Part shown: positions 1 to 7,953 of the stretch, piece by piece
Layout of the letters: every line of letters begins with the position of its first letter
How positions within the stretch are numbered: the first letter of the stretch is position 1
DNA from: Candidatus Melainabacteria bacterium MEL.A1
GTDB taxonomy: Bacteria; Cyanobacteriota; Vampirovibrionia; Gastranaerophilales; Gastranaerophilaceae
DNA: 64,000 bases
Assembly (NCBI GenBank): GCA_001765415.1
Contig: CP017245.1
Span: 1,798,001 to 1,862,000, forward strand
Reading direction: 5' to 3'
Notes under the pieces: model-generated
What the model was told of the DNA's origin: nothing
What the model saw: the letters and a program-made list of their open reading frames with translations, nothing else
Databases searched by the model: none
Made by a program: the position numbers and the translations under genes

Positions 1-1715
1 TTTATTTTAAGGTTTTGAGAAATGTTATCTTCTACAATTTCTTTTAATATTGCTTTTGCTTTTTCTCTTTTGAACGTTATGTAGTAGATGTTTGCGATTT
101 CATATTTGCATTCGTTAATTTTTTGAATATCACCGGTTGAAACATAAAATTCTTCTGCTAGTTCGTAGTATTTTAATGAATTAAACCAGTCTGAAAGTTT
201 GTTAAAGTTTTTTCCCAATTTGGTGTACAAAGTTGGTAAGAAAGTATAAAAATCGTCATCAGTGTTGAGGGTTAAAGCTTTTTGCAAAATCATAATAACT
301 TTTTTGTAATTAAATTTTTGTTCTTCTTTTTTTGCAAGATTTAATAAATTCACTAATGACATATTTTTGATTTCTTCAAAAGTTTTCGTGTTTTTATCCG
401 AAATATCAACGAAATTATTTATAGAATCTGCAATTTTGTTCATAATTGCCATTTCGTTTGCTTCCGAATCAAAAACAAATGAAATTTTCTTTATTTGTTC
501 ATCTTTTTCTTGTTTTGTATGTGGAATTTCAGGTGTTACTTTTTGTTCAATAAATTGAATTTCCGGCATTGGCTTTTGTGGTAATACCGGCTTTTTGGGA
601 ATAAACAAACTGTGATATTCAATTTCTGAACGCATAGTCTGTCTTGAAATCAATAAATCTCTTTCAAGCGGTTTAAGCGGAAGTTGAGTATTATATAGCT
701 CAACACAACTTTTATGGATTTTTATAGCAATGTTGTCTGCAATAGAGTTTTCAGAGATTTCTTTGTAATAATCTTGCAAATAAATCATTGCACCTTCTCT
801 TGTCAAAACCATATTGTCGACAAGGAATGCGATTTTGTCTGCGTCATAAAGATGTAGAGTTTGCAAAAGTTTTACGTTTACAGGATGACGCATAATGGTT
901 AAAAATCTTACTAAATGCCCGCTTACCGGATCGACAAGAGAAAGAGCTTCTCTTAATATAAAGTCGTTAAAAGATAAAAAACTTTTTGTGTAGCCTGATA
1001 GAAATTCCATTAGGTTAAGTTTTCTAATTTGCATAATTTTTATGGACAAAGTTGTGTAAAAATAGTACCCCCTTGAATATTTATATAATTCATCAGAAAG
1101 TGGACCTATTTGTTTGAAATCTTCTGATTTTAGGTATTTTTCAAAAATGCCTTTATCAAGAGCCGAAATTGCCACCCTTTCAAAATCGGTAGTAAAATCA
1201 TTGTAATCAAATTTTCTGGCAATAAGGACAAATTTAACTTTTCCTGATTTGGCTAAATGGTTTATAAAATCGAGAATTTCTTGTTTGTTGTCTTTTGTAA
1301 TTTGTTCAAAAGAATTTATTACAATAACTATCGGTTTTTCAATTGATTCAAAATAAGCATTGATTTTTTGTGTGAAATTTTCGGTTCTGGCTTTTGGAAT
1401 TTGGATAATTCCTTGTGCGGTTAACTTTTTGAAATTATCAAAAAATTCTAACAAAATATCATCGAGAATAGTTGTTTCAAAACAGTTGTATTTAAGAGTT
1501 ATGACATCATCTTCAAGAAAAGATAAAGCTTGGTTTACAATCAAAACTTTCCCAGTTCCCATAAAACCGTTTACCAAAAGAACTGGTGTTTGGGTTTGGA
1601 AAAATTTTGTAATCTTTTCGATTTGGTTAAAATTGTTTTCAATCAAATACGGATTAATCCCGATATCTTGTTTTTGTACGATTTTTTTATCAACAGCCTC
1701 TTTTATAAATTCCAT
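1..1715 (-). CDS. P-loop ATPase-like protein with TPR-like C-terminal part (incomplete at window edge)
   Basis: The frame is open from the ATG at 1713-1715 to the left edge (571 codons, no stop), so the C-terminus lies outside the window. Residues 50-57 form a P-loop, GFMGTGKV, in which the usual Thr/Ser after the Lys is Val. A hydrophobic strand at 128-137 (PIVIVINSFE) sits where Walker B belongs but has Asn for Asp. The last ~120 visible residues are paired amphipathic helices of TPR type. NTPase plus helical repeats is the layout of STAND-like regulators, but both nucleotide motifs are weakened, so a scaffold role is possible. It is transcribed away from the envelope genes that start at 1801. 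The exact function is unknown. Confidence 0.7.
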   Translation of the reverse strand, partial: MEFIKEAVDKKIVQKQDIGINPYLIENNFNQIEKITKFFQTQTPVLLVNGFMGTGKVLIVNQALSFLEDDVITLKYNCFETTILDDILLEFFDNFKKLTAQGIIQIPKARTENFTQKINAYFESIEKPIVIVINSFEQITKDNKQEILDFINHLAKSGKVKFVLIARKFDYNDFTTDFERVAISALDKGIFEKYLKSEDFKQIGPLSDELYKYSRGYYFYTTLSIKIMQIRKLNLMEFLSGYTKSFLSFNDFILREALSLVDPVSGHLVRFLTIMRHPVNVKLLQTLHLYDADKIAFLVDNMVLTREGAMIYLQDYYKEISENSIADNIAIKIHKSCVELYNTQLPLKPLERDLLISRQTMRSEIEYHSLFIPKKPVLPQKPMPEIQFIEQKVTPEIPHTKQEKDEQIKKISFVFDSEANEMAIMNKIADSINNFVDISDKNTKTFEEIKNMSLVNLLNLAKKEEQKFNYKKVIMILQKALTLNTDDDFYTFLPTLYTKLGKNFNKLSDWFNSLKYYELAEEFYVSTGDIQKINECKYEIANIYYITFKREKAKAILKEIVEDNISQNLKI

Positions 1716-1800
1716 AAAGCTATATTAATAGATTTCTTAAAATTTTGCAAATCAAAAATTTTTATAGTACAATTTTGTTAGAACGGATAGGGGAAACAAA

Positions 1801-1905
1801 ATGGAATTTTTCAGAAAACATCAAAGAGCTATTGTTGCAATAATTGCAGTTACATTTATTGCGTGGACTGTTGGATTAATGCTGTTGCCTCTTATGGTGA
1901 AATAG
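1801..1905 (+). CDS. 34-residue single-span membrane protein
   Basis: A short frame with a clear AGGGGAAA ribosome site just upstream (about 1788-1796). It encodes a basic start (MEFFRKHQR) followed by one hydrophobic helix of about 20 residues ending in a Lys, so a small inner-membrane peptide with its N-terminus in the cytoplasm. The start resembles the membrane anchor of PpiD/SurA-type foldases, but no periplasmic domain follows. It lies 7 bases before the M23 hydrolase gene and probably shares its transcript. Function unknown; the ribosome site and position are the main evidence that it is real. Confidence 0.6.
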   Translation: MEFFRKHQRAIVAIIAVTFIAWTVGLMLLPLMVK

Positions 1906-1912
1906 GTATATT

Positions 1913-3037
1913 GTGGGTATAAATAGATTTGTAAAAAAAATGTTTATAGTATTTGTAGCATTGCTTATAGGTAATATAAGCCTTGTTGCTGATGCTAATC
2001 AATTGAAAACAATTCAACATAAACAAAGAGTTACCCATGAAAAAATTAAAAGATTAAAAGTTTTAGAGCATCTTGAAAAAAATAAACTTTACAAAAACCA
2101 ACAGAAATTGGAACAGGCTTCAAATACTTTGCAAAAATCAAAAAACCAATATTCTAGTTTAGAAAGTCAATTGGCGCAAATGGAAAAAGATTTGAACGCA
2201 TCTGTTGCAGAATTTAACAAAGCAAATGTCGATATGCGCAAACGTATTCGTCAGGTTTATAAAAACCAAAGAACAGGTATGTTTCAATTAATTTTGACTT
2301 CAAAGGATTTAAATTCATTGTTGGATGTAATATATTTTGAAAAGATAGTTTTGAAGAAAAATTATGCTCAAATTCTTGCAATGCGTGCAAAATCTCAAAG
2401 AATTGCGGCTATGAAAAGAGATGTTCAGGCTAAAAAAATTGCTTTAGCTCAATCAATTCAAGAGATAAATTCTCAACAAAGAAATATTAAGTCCGCAATT
2501 GCAATGAACCAAAGTATGATAAGCAAGTATAAAACAGATAGAAAGACTTATGAAAGAGCGGAAAGAGAATTGGCTCGCCAATCAGCAAGTATTCAAAGTA
2601 TGATTGCTCGTAACAGAGGTCGTTCTACTGTAAAAATCACATCAACAGGTTTTATGCGCCCGATTGGCGGAAGAATTACATCTCCATTCGGTTGGAGAAC
2701 TCACCCGATATTTAATAGTAGAACATTTCACTCAGGTGTTGATATTGCTGGACCAAATCATGGAAGTATCCATGCTTCAAACTCAGGAAAAGTTATTTAT
2801 TCTGGTTGGTATGGAGGATATGGTAAGGTTGTCATCTTGGATCACGGTGTTGTAAATGGAAAACCGACTACAACCTTGTATGCTCACATGTCATCTATAA
2901 AAGTTGGACAAGGACAATTTGTTCATAAGGGAGATGTTGTCGGGTACGAAGGAACTACCGGTTACAGTACAGGACCGCATGTTCACTTTGAGGTGAGAAT
3001 TAACGGAAAACCAAACAACCCATTGAATTACATTTAG
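1913..3037 (+). CDS. M23 (LytM-type) murein hydrolase / EnvC-like protein
   Basis: Starts at GTG, with AGG at 1904-1906 as ribosome site. Residues 1-28 form a signal peptide, ~30-230 a long Lys/Gln-rich coiled coil, and ~246-374 an M23 domain. The zinc site is visible: His and Asp in HSGVDIAG, and HVHFEV near the end; the other active-site His is in TLYAHMSS. Since all are present, an active zinc endopeptidase cutting peptidoglycan cross-bridges is likely, unlike the inactive EnvC activators that lack them. Coiled coil plus LytM is the EnvC/NlpD layout, and the protein should act in the periplasm during cell division. It is followed after 16 bases by the LptD-like gene. Confidence 0.9.
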   Translation: MGINRFVKKMFIVFVALLIGNISLVADANQLKTIQHKQRVTHEKIKRLKVLEHLEKNKLYKNQQKLEQASNTLQKSKNQYSSLESQLAQMEKDLNASVAEFNKANVDMRKRIRQVYKNQRTGMFQLILTSKDLNSLLDVIYFEKIVLKKNYAQILAMRAKSQRIAAMKRDVQAKKIALAQSIQEINSQQRNIKSAIAMNQSMISKYKTDRKTYERAERELARQSASIQSMIARNRGRSTVKITSTGFMRPIGGRITSPFGWRTHPIFNSRTFHSGVDIAGPNHGSIHASNSGKVIYSGWYGGYGKVVILDHGVVNGKPTTTLYAHMSSIKVGQGQFVHKGDVVGYEGTTGYSTGPHVHFEVRINGKPNNPLNYI

Positions 3038-3053
3038 GTATAAAGGCGGAAAA

Positions 3054-5282
3054 TTGAAAAAATATTTATTAACAACAGCATTAATATTATCGATGTCAGC
3101 AAGCGGAGTTTTCGCTGCTGATACTATTACTTCGCCTGCGGATTTAGAGAAACTTTTTAATGAGAATTTTTACGAATCTCCAATGGGGATTACAATGCCT
3201 AATGTTGAGGTCGTTGAGGGCAGTAATATTAAGCCTGTTAGAGGTATGCCACTTTTCAAAAAAACTCGTATTAAAGTTACAAATTATTTGAGAGAAAAAG
3301 ATTACAAAAAAACTCTTGAATTAATTGAAAAAGAAAAACAGGAACAAGCTCGCTTAGAAGCTGAAGAAAATGCAAAGCTTAATAATGAGTTAAATATAAA
3401 TTATGTTGAGCCAGTTAATGATAATGAAAAGGTTTCTAAGAAAGATAGAAAAGGTAAAAAAGACAAAGAAGAAGTAACATCTAATTCAGATACGACTTTA
3501 GAATTGGAAGGTGGGGTAAAACAACAGGTTACATCAAATGATGTTGTTTTGGATGCTGATAATGTTGATTATGATGACAAGACAATGGATATTATTGCAA
3601 CCGGTTCTCCGGTTTTGGTATTCCCGCCACAAAACGTAACTATAAAAGCCGATAAAATGGTTTATAATAAAGTTTCTAATACTTTGAAAGCATATGGGAA
3701 AGTAGAAGTAATTAGAGATGGAAATCATGTTTTCGGAGATTTTCTACAAATCAACATGAACGAAGAAAATGCGTTTATGGATAATTTGCATACAAAAGCA
3801 TCTATGATGACGGTAAAAGCAAGATCTGGTGAAATGCAAGATGATAAAATTATTTTATATAATGGTAAACTGTCATCAGAAGATCATTATATTTTGAATT
3901 TGGAAACCAGGATGATTGGTGGAAACCATTTTAACAGAATGATGCTTGATGATGAAGAAAAATCGTCAATTACAGATGCAACAGGTGACACTACAATTAA
4001 TATCAAAACAAAAGATATTTTTGTAAATGCTAAAAAAGATCATGATGTTATAACTTTGAAAAAAGCAAAAATCAGATATGGTGATGTTAATTTATTTACT
4101 TTCCCTTCTATTTCTGTTCACACAAATAAGAAACATGAATTTTTTGATGCAAATTACCCTGAATTTGGTTCACGTGGTAGATTGGGAATGTTTGCAGGAC
4201 CTGGATTTGTAGTTGATACTCCGCTGCAAAACGGTTCTACATTAAAATTGATGCCAATTCTTAATAACAAAAGCGGTATAGGTTTTGGTGGTTTGGCAAA
4301 ATATAGAAGTGCAACTAACTATACAGATTTTGGATATGGTTCGTCAGCGGATGTTTTCATCTTAAAAGGCAGACAATATTTGGATGATAAATTATATTTG
4401 CAATACGGTGCAAATTCGTTCATGGATGAATGGTTCTTTGGGCCTAGAATGCCTAAATATACTGCTGAATTGGTTTATCGTGATAGTGGCGTAATCCCAT
4501 CTACTATTGGTAAAGGTTTGGATTTGAATTTTCAACACCGTTTTGGATTTGGTTATATGCAGAACAATGACTATAACAGGTATGGCGAAAGTATTGCAAG
4601 AAATGATATTGGGACAACAAGAACCAGATATATGGCAAATATTGATCAAACATTGTTCAACTATACAAATCCTGAAAAGCTGATGGCTTTAAATGTCGGA
4701 TTGGTATTGCAAGGTAGTGCTGCATTATATGGTACAGGTGATACTCAATTTGTTGGTAGAATTGGTCCAAGAGTTCATACTCAATATAAACATTGGATGC
4801 AAGATGTTGGATTTTTTGCATCGGCTTATCAGGACGGAACTCCTATGCAGATGTACGATATGTACAGATACGGTCATGCAAATGTATATATTAGAGAAGC
4901 TTTGCGTATTAATAAATATTTGACTGTTGCTTGGTCTGGAACTCTTACGATGACTGGAGATTCACCAAATGGGGAAATGTTCCAAGAAAACTCCTTTATT
5001 GTTGCTTTAGGACCTGATGATTTTAAATTAAATATTGGTTATGACTGGGTAAGACAGCAAACGTATTTTGCGTTTATCCTTGCTATGGATACAAAAGGTT
5101 CTGGGGTAGAATTTGAGAAAATGGAAATTAAACATCCTGATAGACTTGCCAAAAGCAATGATGAAAAAGTTGAGTTGAAAGTTTTTGATACAGAAAATTC
5201 GGTTGATAACAAGCCGGTTGCTAAAAAGATGATGTATGCGGAAGTAATTGATATTGAAGACCCTGACAGGGAGCAGTTATAG
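3054..5282 (+). CDS. lptD: LptD-like outer-membrane LPS assembly protein (OstA domain)
   Basis: TTG start with GGCGGA 4-9 bases upstream and a signal peptide ending ...SGVFAAD at about residue 22. A Lys/Glu-rich linker at ~85-150 leads to an LptA/OstA beta-jellyroll (~158-240, with the typical ADKMVYNKVSNTLKAYGKV pattern). The remaining ~450 residues alternate short beta strands with Gly/aromatic turns, as in the LptD barrel. Length (742) is close to E. coli LptD (784). The expected role is insertion of LPS into the outer leaflet. lpxI and lpxB lie two genes downstream, so the cluster links lipid A synthesis with its export. Barrel homology is inferred from pattern and context, not from an alignment. 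Confidence 0.75.
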   Translation: MKKYLLTTALILSMSASGVFAADTITSPADLEKLFNENFYESPMGITMPNVEVVEGSNIKPVRGMPLFKKTRIKVTNYLREKDYKKTLELIEKEKQEQARLEAEENAKLNNELNINYVEPVNDNEKVSKKDRKGKKDKEEVTSNSDTTLELEGGVKQQVTSNDVVLDADNVDYDDKTMDIIATGSPVLVFPPQNVTIKADKMVYNKVSNTLKAYGKVEVIRDGNHVFGDFLQINMNEENAFMDNLHTKASMMTVKARSGEMQDDKIILYNGKLSSEDHYILNLETRMIGGNHFNRMMLDDEEKSSITDATGDTTINIKTKDIFVNAKKDHDVITLKKAKIRYGDVNLFTFPSISVHTNKKHEFFDANYPEFGSRGRLGMFAGPGFVVDTPLQNGSTLKLMPILNNKSGIGFGGLAKYRSATNYTDFGYGSSADVFILKGRQYLDDKLYLQYGANSFMDEWFFGPRMPKYTAELVYRDSGVIPSTIGKGLDLNFQHRFGFGYMQNNDYNRYGESIARNDIGTTRTRYMANIDQTLFNYTNPEKLMALNVGLVLQGSAALYGTGDTQFVGRIGPRVHTQYKHWMQDVGFFASAYQDGTPMQMYDMYRYGHANVYIREALRINKYLTVAWSGTLTMTGDSPNGEMFQENSFIVALGPDDFKLNIGYDWVRQQTYFAFILAMDTKGSGVEFEKMEIKHPDRLAKSNDEKVELKVFDTENSVDNKPVAKKMMYAEVIDIEDPDREQL

Positions 5283-5909
5283 ATGAAAAATTTAGAAGAA
5301 TTAAAGACTGAATTGATTGAATATGGCAGGCTTGCCGGAGTAAAAAATTTTACTCCCGGATATTCAGGTAACTTTTCTGCTCGTTTTGAAGATAAAATTT
5401 TGATTACTTCATCTGGTTCTTCAAATGGTTATTTGTCTAAAGATGAACTTGTTTTAATGGATTATGATGGACATTTGGTTGAAGGAAATAAAAAACCGTC
5501 TTCTGAAAAGATGTTGCATGCAGAATTTTACAAGCAAAGACCGGATGTAAATTATATAATTCATGTTCATCCGCCATATTTAAGTTCTTTTGCTTGTTGT
5601 CATATTGCTTTGGATGAACCGATTATGGCAGAAAATGTTTTTTATTTCGGACAAATTCCTTTGGCAGAGTATGGTTTACCTGGTTCAATAGATTTGGTTG
5701 AAAAAACGGCTTTGTATTTTAAAGATTATGATGCGGTTTTGATGGCAAATCATGGTTTTGTTGTCGGTGATAAGACTATAAAAGATGCTTTTTTGAAATT
5801 GGAATTAGCTGAAAGTTATGCTCAAGTCGTGTTTAATACAAAGATGATGGGCGGTGCGGTTTTATTCAATAAGGCGCAAGTTGAGGAGATTAATTCTCTA
5901 AAAAAATAG
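5283..5909 (+). CDS. Class II aldolase/adducin family protein
   Basis: The ATG follows directly on the stop of the LptD-like gene, so translation is probably coupled. The 208-residue protein has the class II aldolase signatures: GNFSAR for phosphate binding, SSEKMLHAEFY with the catalytic acid, the zinc motif HVHPP and the later NHGFVV. Relatives include L-fuculose-1-phosphate aldolase, ribulose-5-phosphate 4-epimerase and methylthioribulose-1-phosphate dehydratase (MtnB). MtnP is encoded at 28983-29786, so an MtnB role is possible, but nothing here decides the substrate. No obvious link with the flanking LPS genes. Confidence 0.8.
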   Translation: MKNLEELKTELIEYGRLAGVKNFTPGYSGNFSARFEDKILITSSGSSNGYLSKDELVLMDYDGHLVEGNKKPSSEKMLHAEFYKQRPDVNYIIHVHPPYLSSFACCHIALDEPIMAENVFYFGQIPLAEYGLPGSIDLVEKTALYFKDYDAVLMANHGFVVGDKTIKDAFLKLELAESYAQVVFNTKMMGGAVLFNKAQVEEINSLKK

Positions 5910-5912
5910 TTG

Positions 5913-5921
5913 TGATATAAT
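5913..5921 (+). promoter_or_regulatory. Extended -10 promoter for lpxI
   Basis: TGATATAAT (TG-N-TATAAT, a perfect extended -10) lies across the end of the aldolase gene and just before lpxI. No strong -35 is visible, which is usual for extended -10 promoters. It could give lpxI-lpxB their own transcription start. Confidence 0.5.
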
Positions 5922-5947
5922 GGATTTAGTAAAAGAGGAAATTAAAA

Positions 5948-6763
5948 GTGTCAATAATGTTAGAAAATAAGCAAGGTTTAATAGCTGGTGATGGAATCCT
6001 TCCTGTAGAAATGGCTCGCCATGCAAAAGAAAATGGGTTTGAAGTTATCTGTATTTCCCTTGCAAATGATAATGTGAAAGAATTAAAAAAATACTGCTCA
6101 AAGGTTTATTCTTGCCATCCGGGAGAAATGACGAAAATTGAAAAGATTTTTACTGATGAAGAAATTAAACAAGTGACTTTTTTAGGAAAAGTTCATAAAC
6201 GTGTTTTGTTGCAACTTCATAAGTTTGATGCAAGAGCCATCGAAATTTTAAAATCTGTAAAAAGATTAAATGATGATGAAGTTATGCTTTTGATTGTAAA
6301 AGAGTTTGAAAAACACAATATTTCTGTTTTAGATCAAACTATTTTTATCAAAAACTTGATGATTCCATCAGGCGTTTTAGGTAAATTAAACCCAACTGAA
6401 AAACAAATGGAAGATGTAAATTATGGTTTTTGGCTTGCTAAAGAAATGGGCAAAGTTGACGTTGGACAGTCAGTTGTAATTAAGGATAAAATGATTATGG
6501 CTGTTGAGGCTATAGAAGGCACTGATATGTGCATAAAACGTGGAGCTAAAATGGCTAAGAAAAATGCCGTAGTTGTAAAAGTTTCTAAACCGTTCCAAGA
6601 CAAGAGATTTGATATTCCTGCAATTGGATTAAGAACATTAAAAACAATGAAAAAATATAAGGCAGATTTGATTGCAGTTGAAGCAAATGAAACAATTATA
6701 GTTGATCAGGAAAAAGTAATTGAATATGCTGATAAAAACGGTATTGTAATTATGGCTGTGTAG
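5948..6763 (+). CDS. lpxI: UDP-2,3-diacylglucosamine pyrophosphatase LpxI
   Basis: Makes lipid X (2,3-diacylglucosamine-1-phosphate) from UDP-2,3-diacylglucosamine, the step before LpxB in lipid A synthesis. The protein shows the LpxI (DUF1009) pattern: GLIAGDGILPVEMARHAKEN at the start, VEAIEGTD near residue 190 and FDIPAIGLRT near 220; 271 residues is the usual size. The GTG at 5948 is chosen because AGAGGAA at 5934-5940 is correctly spaced from it; the in-frame ATG at 5957 is too far. lpxB follows after 3 bases. LpxI is the non-homologous replacement for LpxH in part of the Gram-negative bacteria. Confidence 0.93.
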   Translation: MSIMLENKQGLIAGDGILPVEMARHAKENGFEVICISLANDNVKELKKYCSKVYSCHPGEMTKIEKIFTDEEIKQVTFLGKVHKRVLLQLHKFDARAIEILKSVKRLNDDEVMLLIVKEFEKHNISVLDQTIFIKNLMIPSGVLGKLNPTEKQMEDVNYGFWLAKEMGKVDVGQSVVIKDKMIMAVEAIEGTDMCIKRGAKMAKKNAVVVKVSKPFQDKRFDIPAIGLRTLKTMKKYKADLIAVEANETIIVDQEKVIEYADKNGIVIMAV

Positions 6764-6766
6764 AAT

Positions 6767-7891
6767 ATGAAAAAACTTTTTATTATTACAGGTGAATATT
6801 CTGGAGATATCCACGCATCACATGTTGTAGAAGCTTTAAAAGCTGCCCATCCTGATATTGAAATAGAAGGTGTTGGTGGTGAAAATTTGCGCCGAGTTGG
6901 CGTAAAGCTTTTTTCTGACCAAAGGAAAATGGGTGCAGTCGGTTTGTCTTTTAAGATTGTTGCTGACCATTTAATGTTAGGAAAAAGAGTTGTAGATTAT
7001 CTTACAAAAGAATATAAGCCTGATTTGGTATTGCTGATTGATTATGGTGTTTTTAATTTGAATATATCAAAGTTTTTACATCGTGCAGGAATTAAGGTCT
7101 TTTATTATATTCCTCCACAAGTTTGGGCTAGTAGAAAATGGCGAATTAATACGATTAAGAAAAATGTAGATGAAGTTTTGTGCATTTTCCCGTTTGAAAA
7201 AGAAATGTATGAAAATTATGGGATAAAAACTCATTATTGCGGGCATCCGTTAGTTTCTCAATTGCCTAAAAAAGCTGACCGAGATGAATTTTTTGAAAAA
7301 CATGGTTTTGATAAAAACAAAAAATTGGTTTCAATTTTTCCTGGCTCAAGAGTATTTGAATTGAAATATTTGATGAATGTTTTTATTAAATCTGCTTTGG
7401 ATTTGCAGAAAAAACACCCTGATTTGCAATTTTGTATTTCTCATGCTCCAAATTTGTCGGATAGTGTATATAACAAGTTTTTGAAAAAAGCTCCTTTCCC
7501 TGTAATTAAAGGGGAAAATCAAGCGTTGTTGAGTGTTTCTGATGCTTTGATTTTGGCATCTGGTACGGTTGCTTTAGAGGCTTGTTTATACCAAACTCCA
7601 ATGCTTATAGCTTATAGAGGACCTTGGTTGTTCTATTTTATATATTTGATTGTTCGATGTATAAAACGTGTTTCTTTACCGAACATTATTGCCAACAAAT
7701 CAATTGTTCCAGAAATTATTCAAGGCGATGTTTGTGTGCAAAAGATTTCTTACAAAATTGAAGAATTACTTTTTGATAAAAATTATAGAGCCAAGAATAT
7801 TGCAGAATTAGGCGAAGTTAAAAGTTTGTTATCTGATAAAGTTTCTTCAAAAGAGGCTGCAAATGTGATAGTTGAGGCGCTTTACAATTAA
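6767..7891 (+). CDS. lpxB: Lipid-A-disaccharide synthase LpxB
   Basis: Condenses lipid X (product of the upstream LpxI) with UDP-2,3-diacylglucosamine to the lipid A disaccharide; a GT19 enzyme at the inner face of the inner membrane. Diagnostic stretches are ITGEYSGDIHA at the N-terminus, LLIDYGVFN, YYIPPQVWASR and FPGSRVFELK. Its 374 residues are normal for the family. One operon with lpxI (3-base gap). The enzymes before and after (LpxA, C, D, K) are not in the window. Confidence 0.95.
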   Translation: MKKLFIITGEYSGDIHASHVVEALKAAHPDIEIEGVGGENLRRVGVKLFSDQRKMGAVGLSFKIVADHLMLGKRVVDYLTKEYKPDLVLLIDYGVFNLNISKFLHRAGIKVFYYIPPQVWASRKWRINTIKKNVDEVLCIFPFEKEMYENYGIKTHYCGHPLVSQLPKKADRDEFFEKHGFDKNKKLVSIFPGSRVFELKYLMNVFIKSALDLQKKHPDLQFCISHAPNLSDSVYNKFLKKAPFPVIKGENQALLSVSDALILASGTVALEACLYQTPMLIAYRGPWLFYFIYLIVRCIKRVSLPNIIANKSIVPEIIQGDVCVQKISYKIEELLFDKNYRAKNIAELGEVKSLLSDKVSSKEAANVIVEALYN

Positions 7892-7917
7892 CAATTCTTT
7901 ATAAAAAAAGCAAAAAT

Positions 7918-7946
7918 TTGGTGTTTCATGCGTTAATATATATAAG
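7918..7946 (+). promoter_or_regulatory. Candidate promoter touching the start codon at 7954
   Basis: TTGGTG (7918-7923), 17-base gap, TATAAG (7941-7946). The predicted start of transcription falls at about 7953, next to the ATG. The same bases could instead provide an AAGG ribosome site for a longer transcript, so a leaderless reading is only one option. Confidence 0.35.
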
Positions 7947-7953
7947 GTAACGT

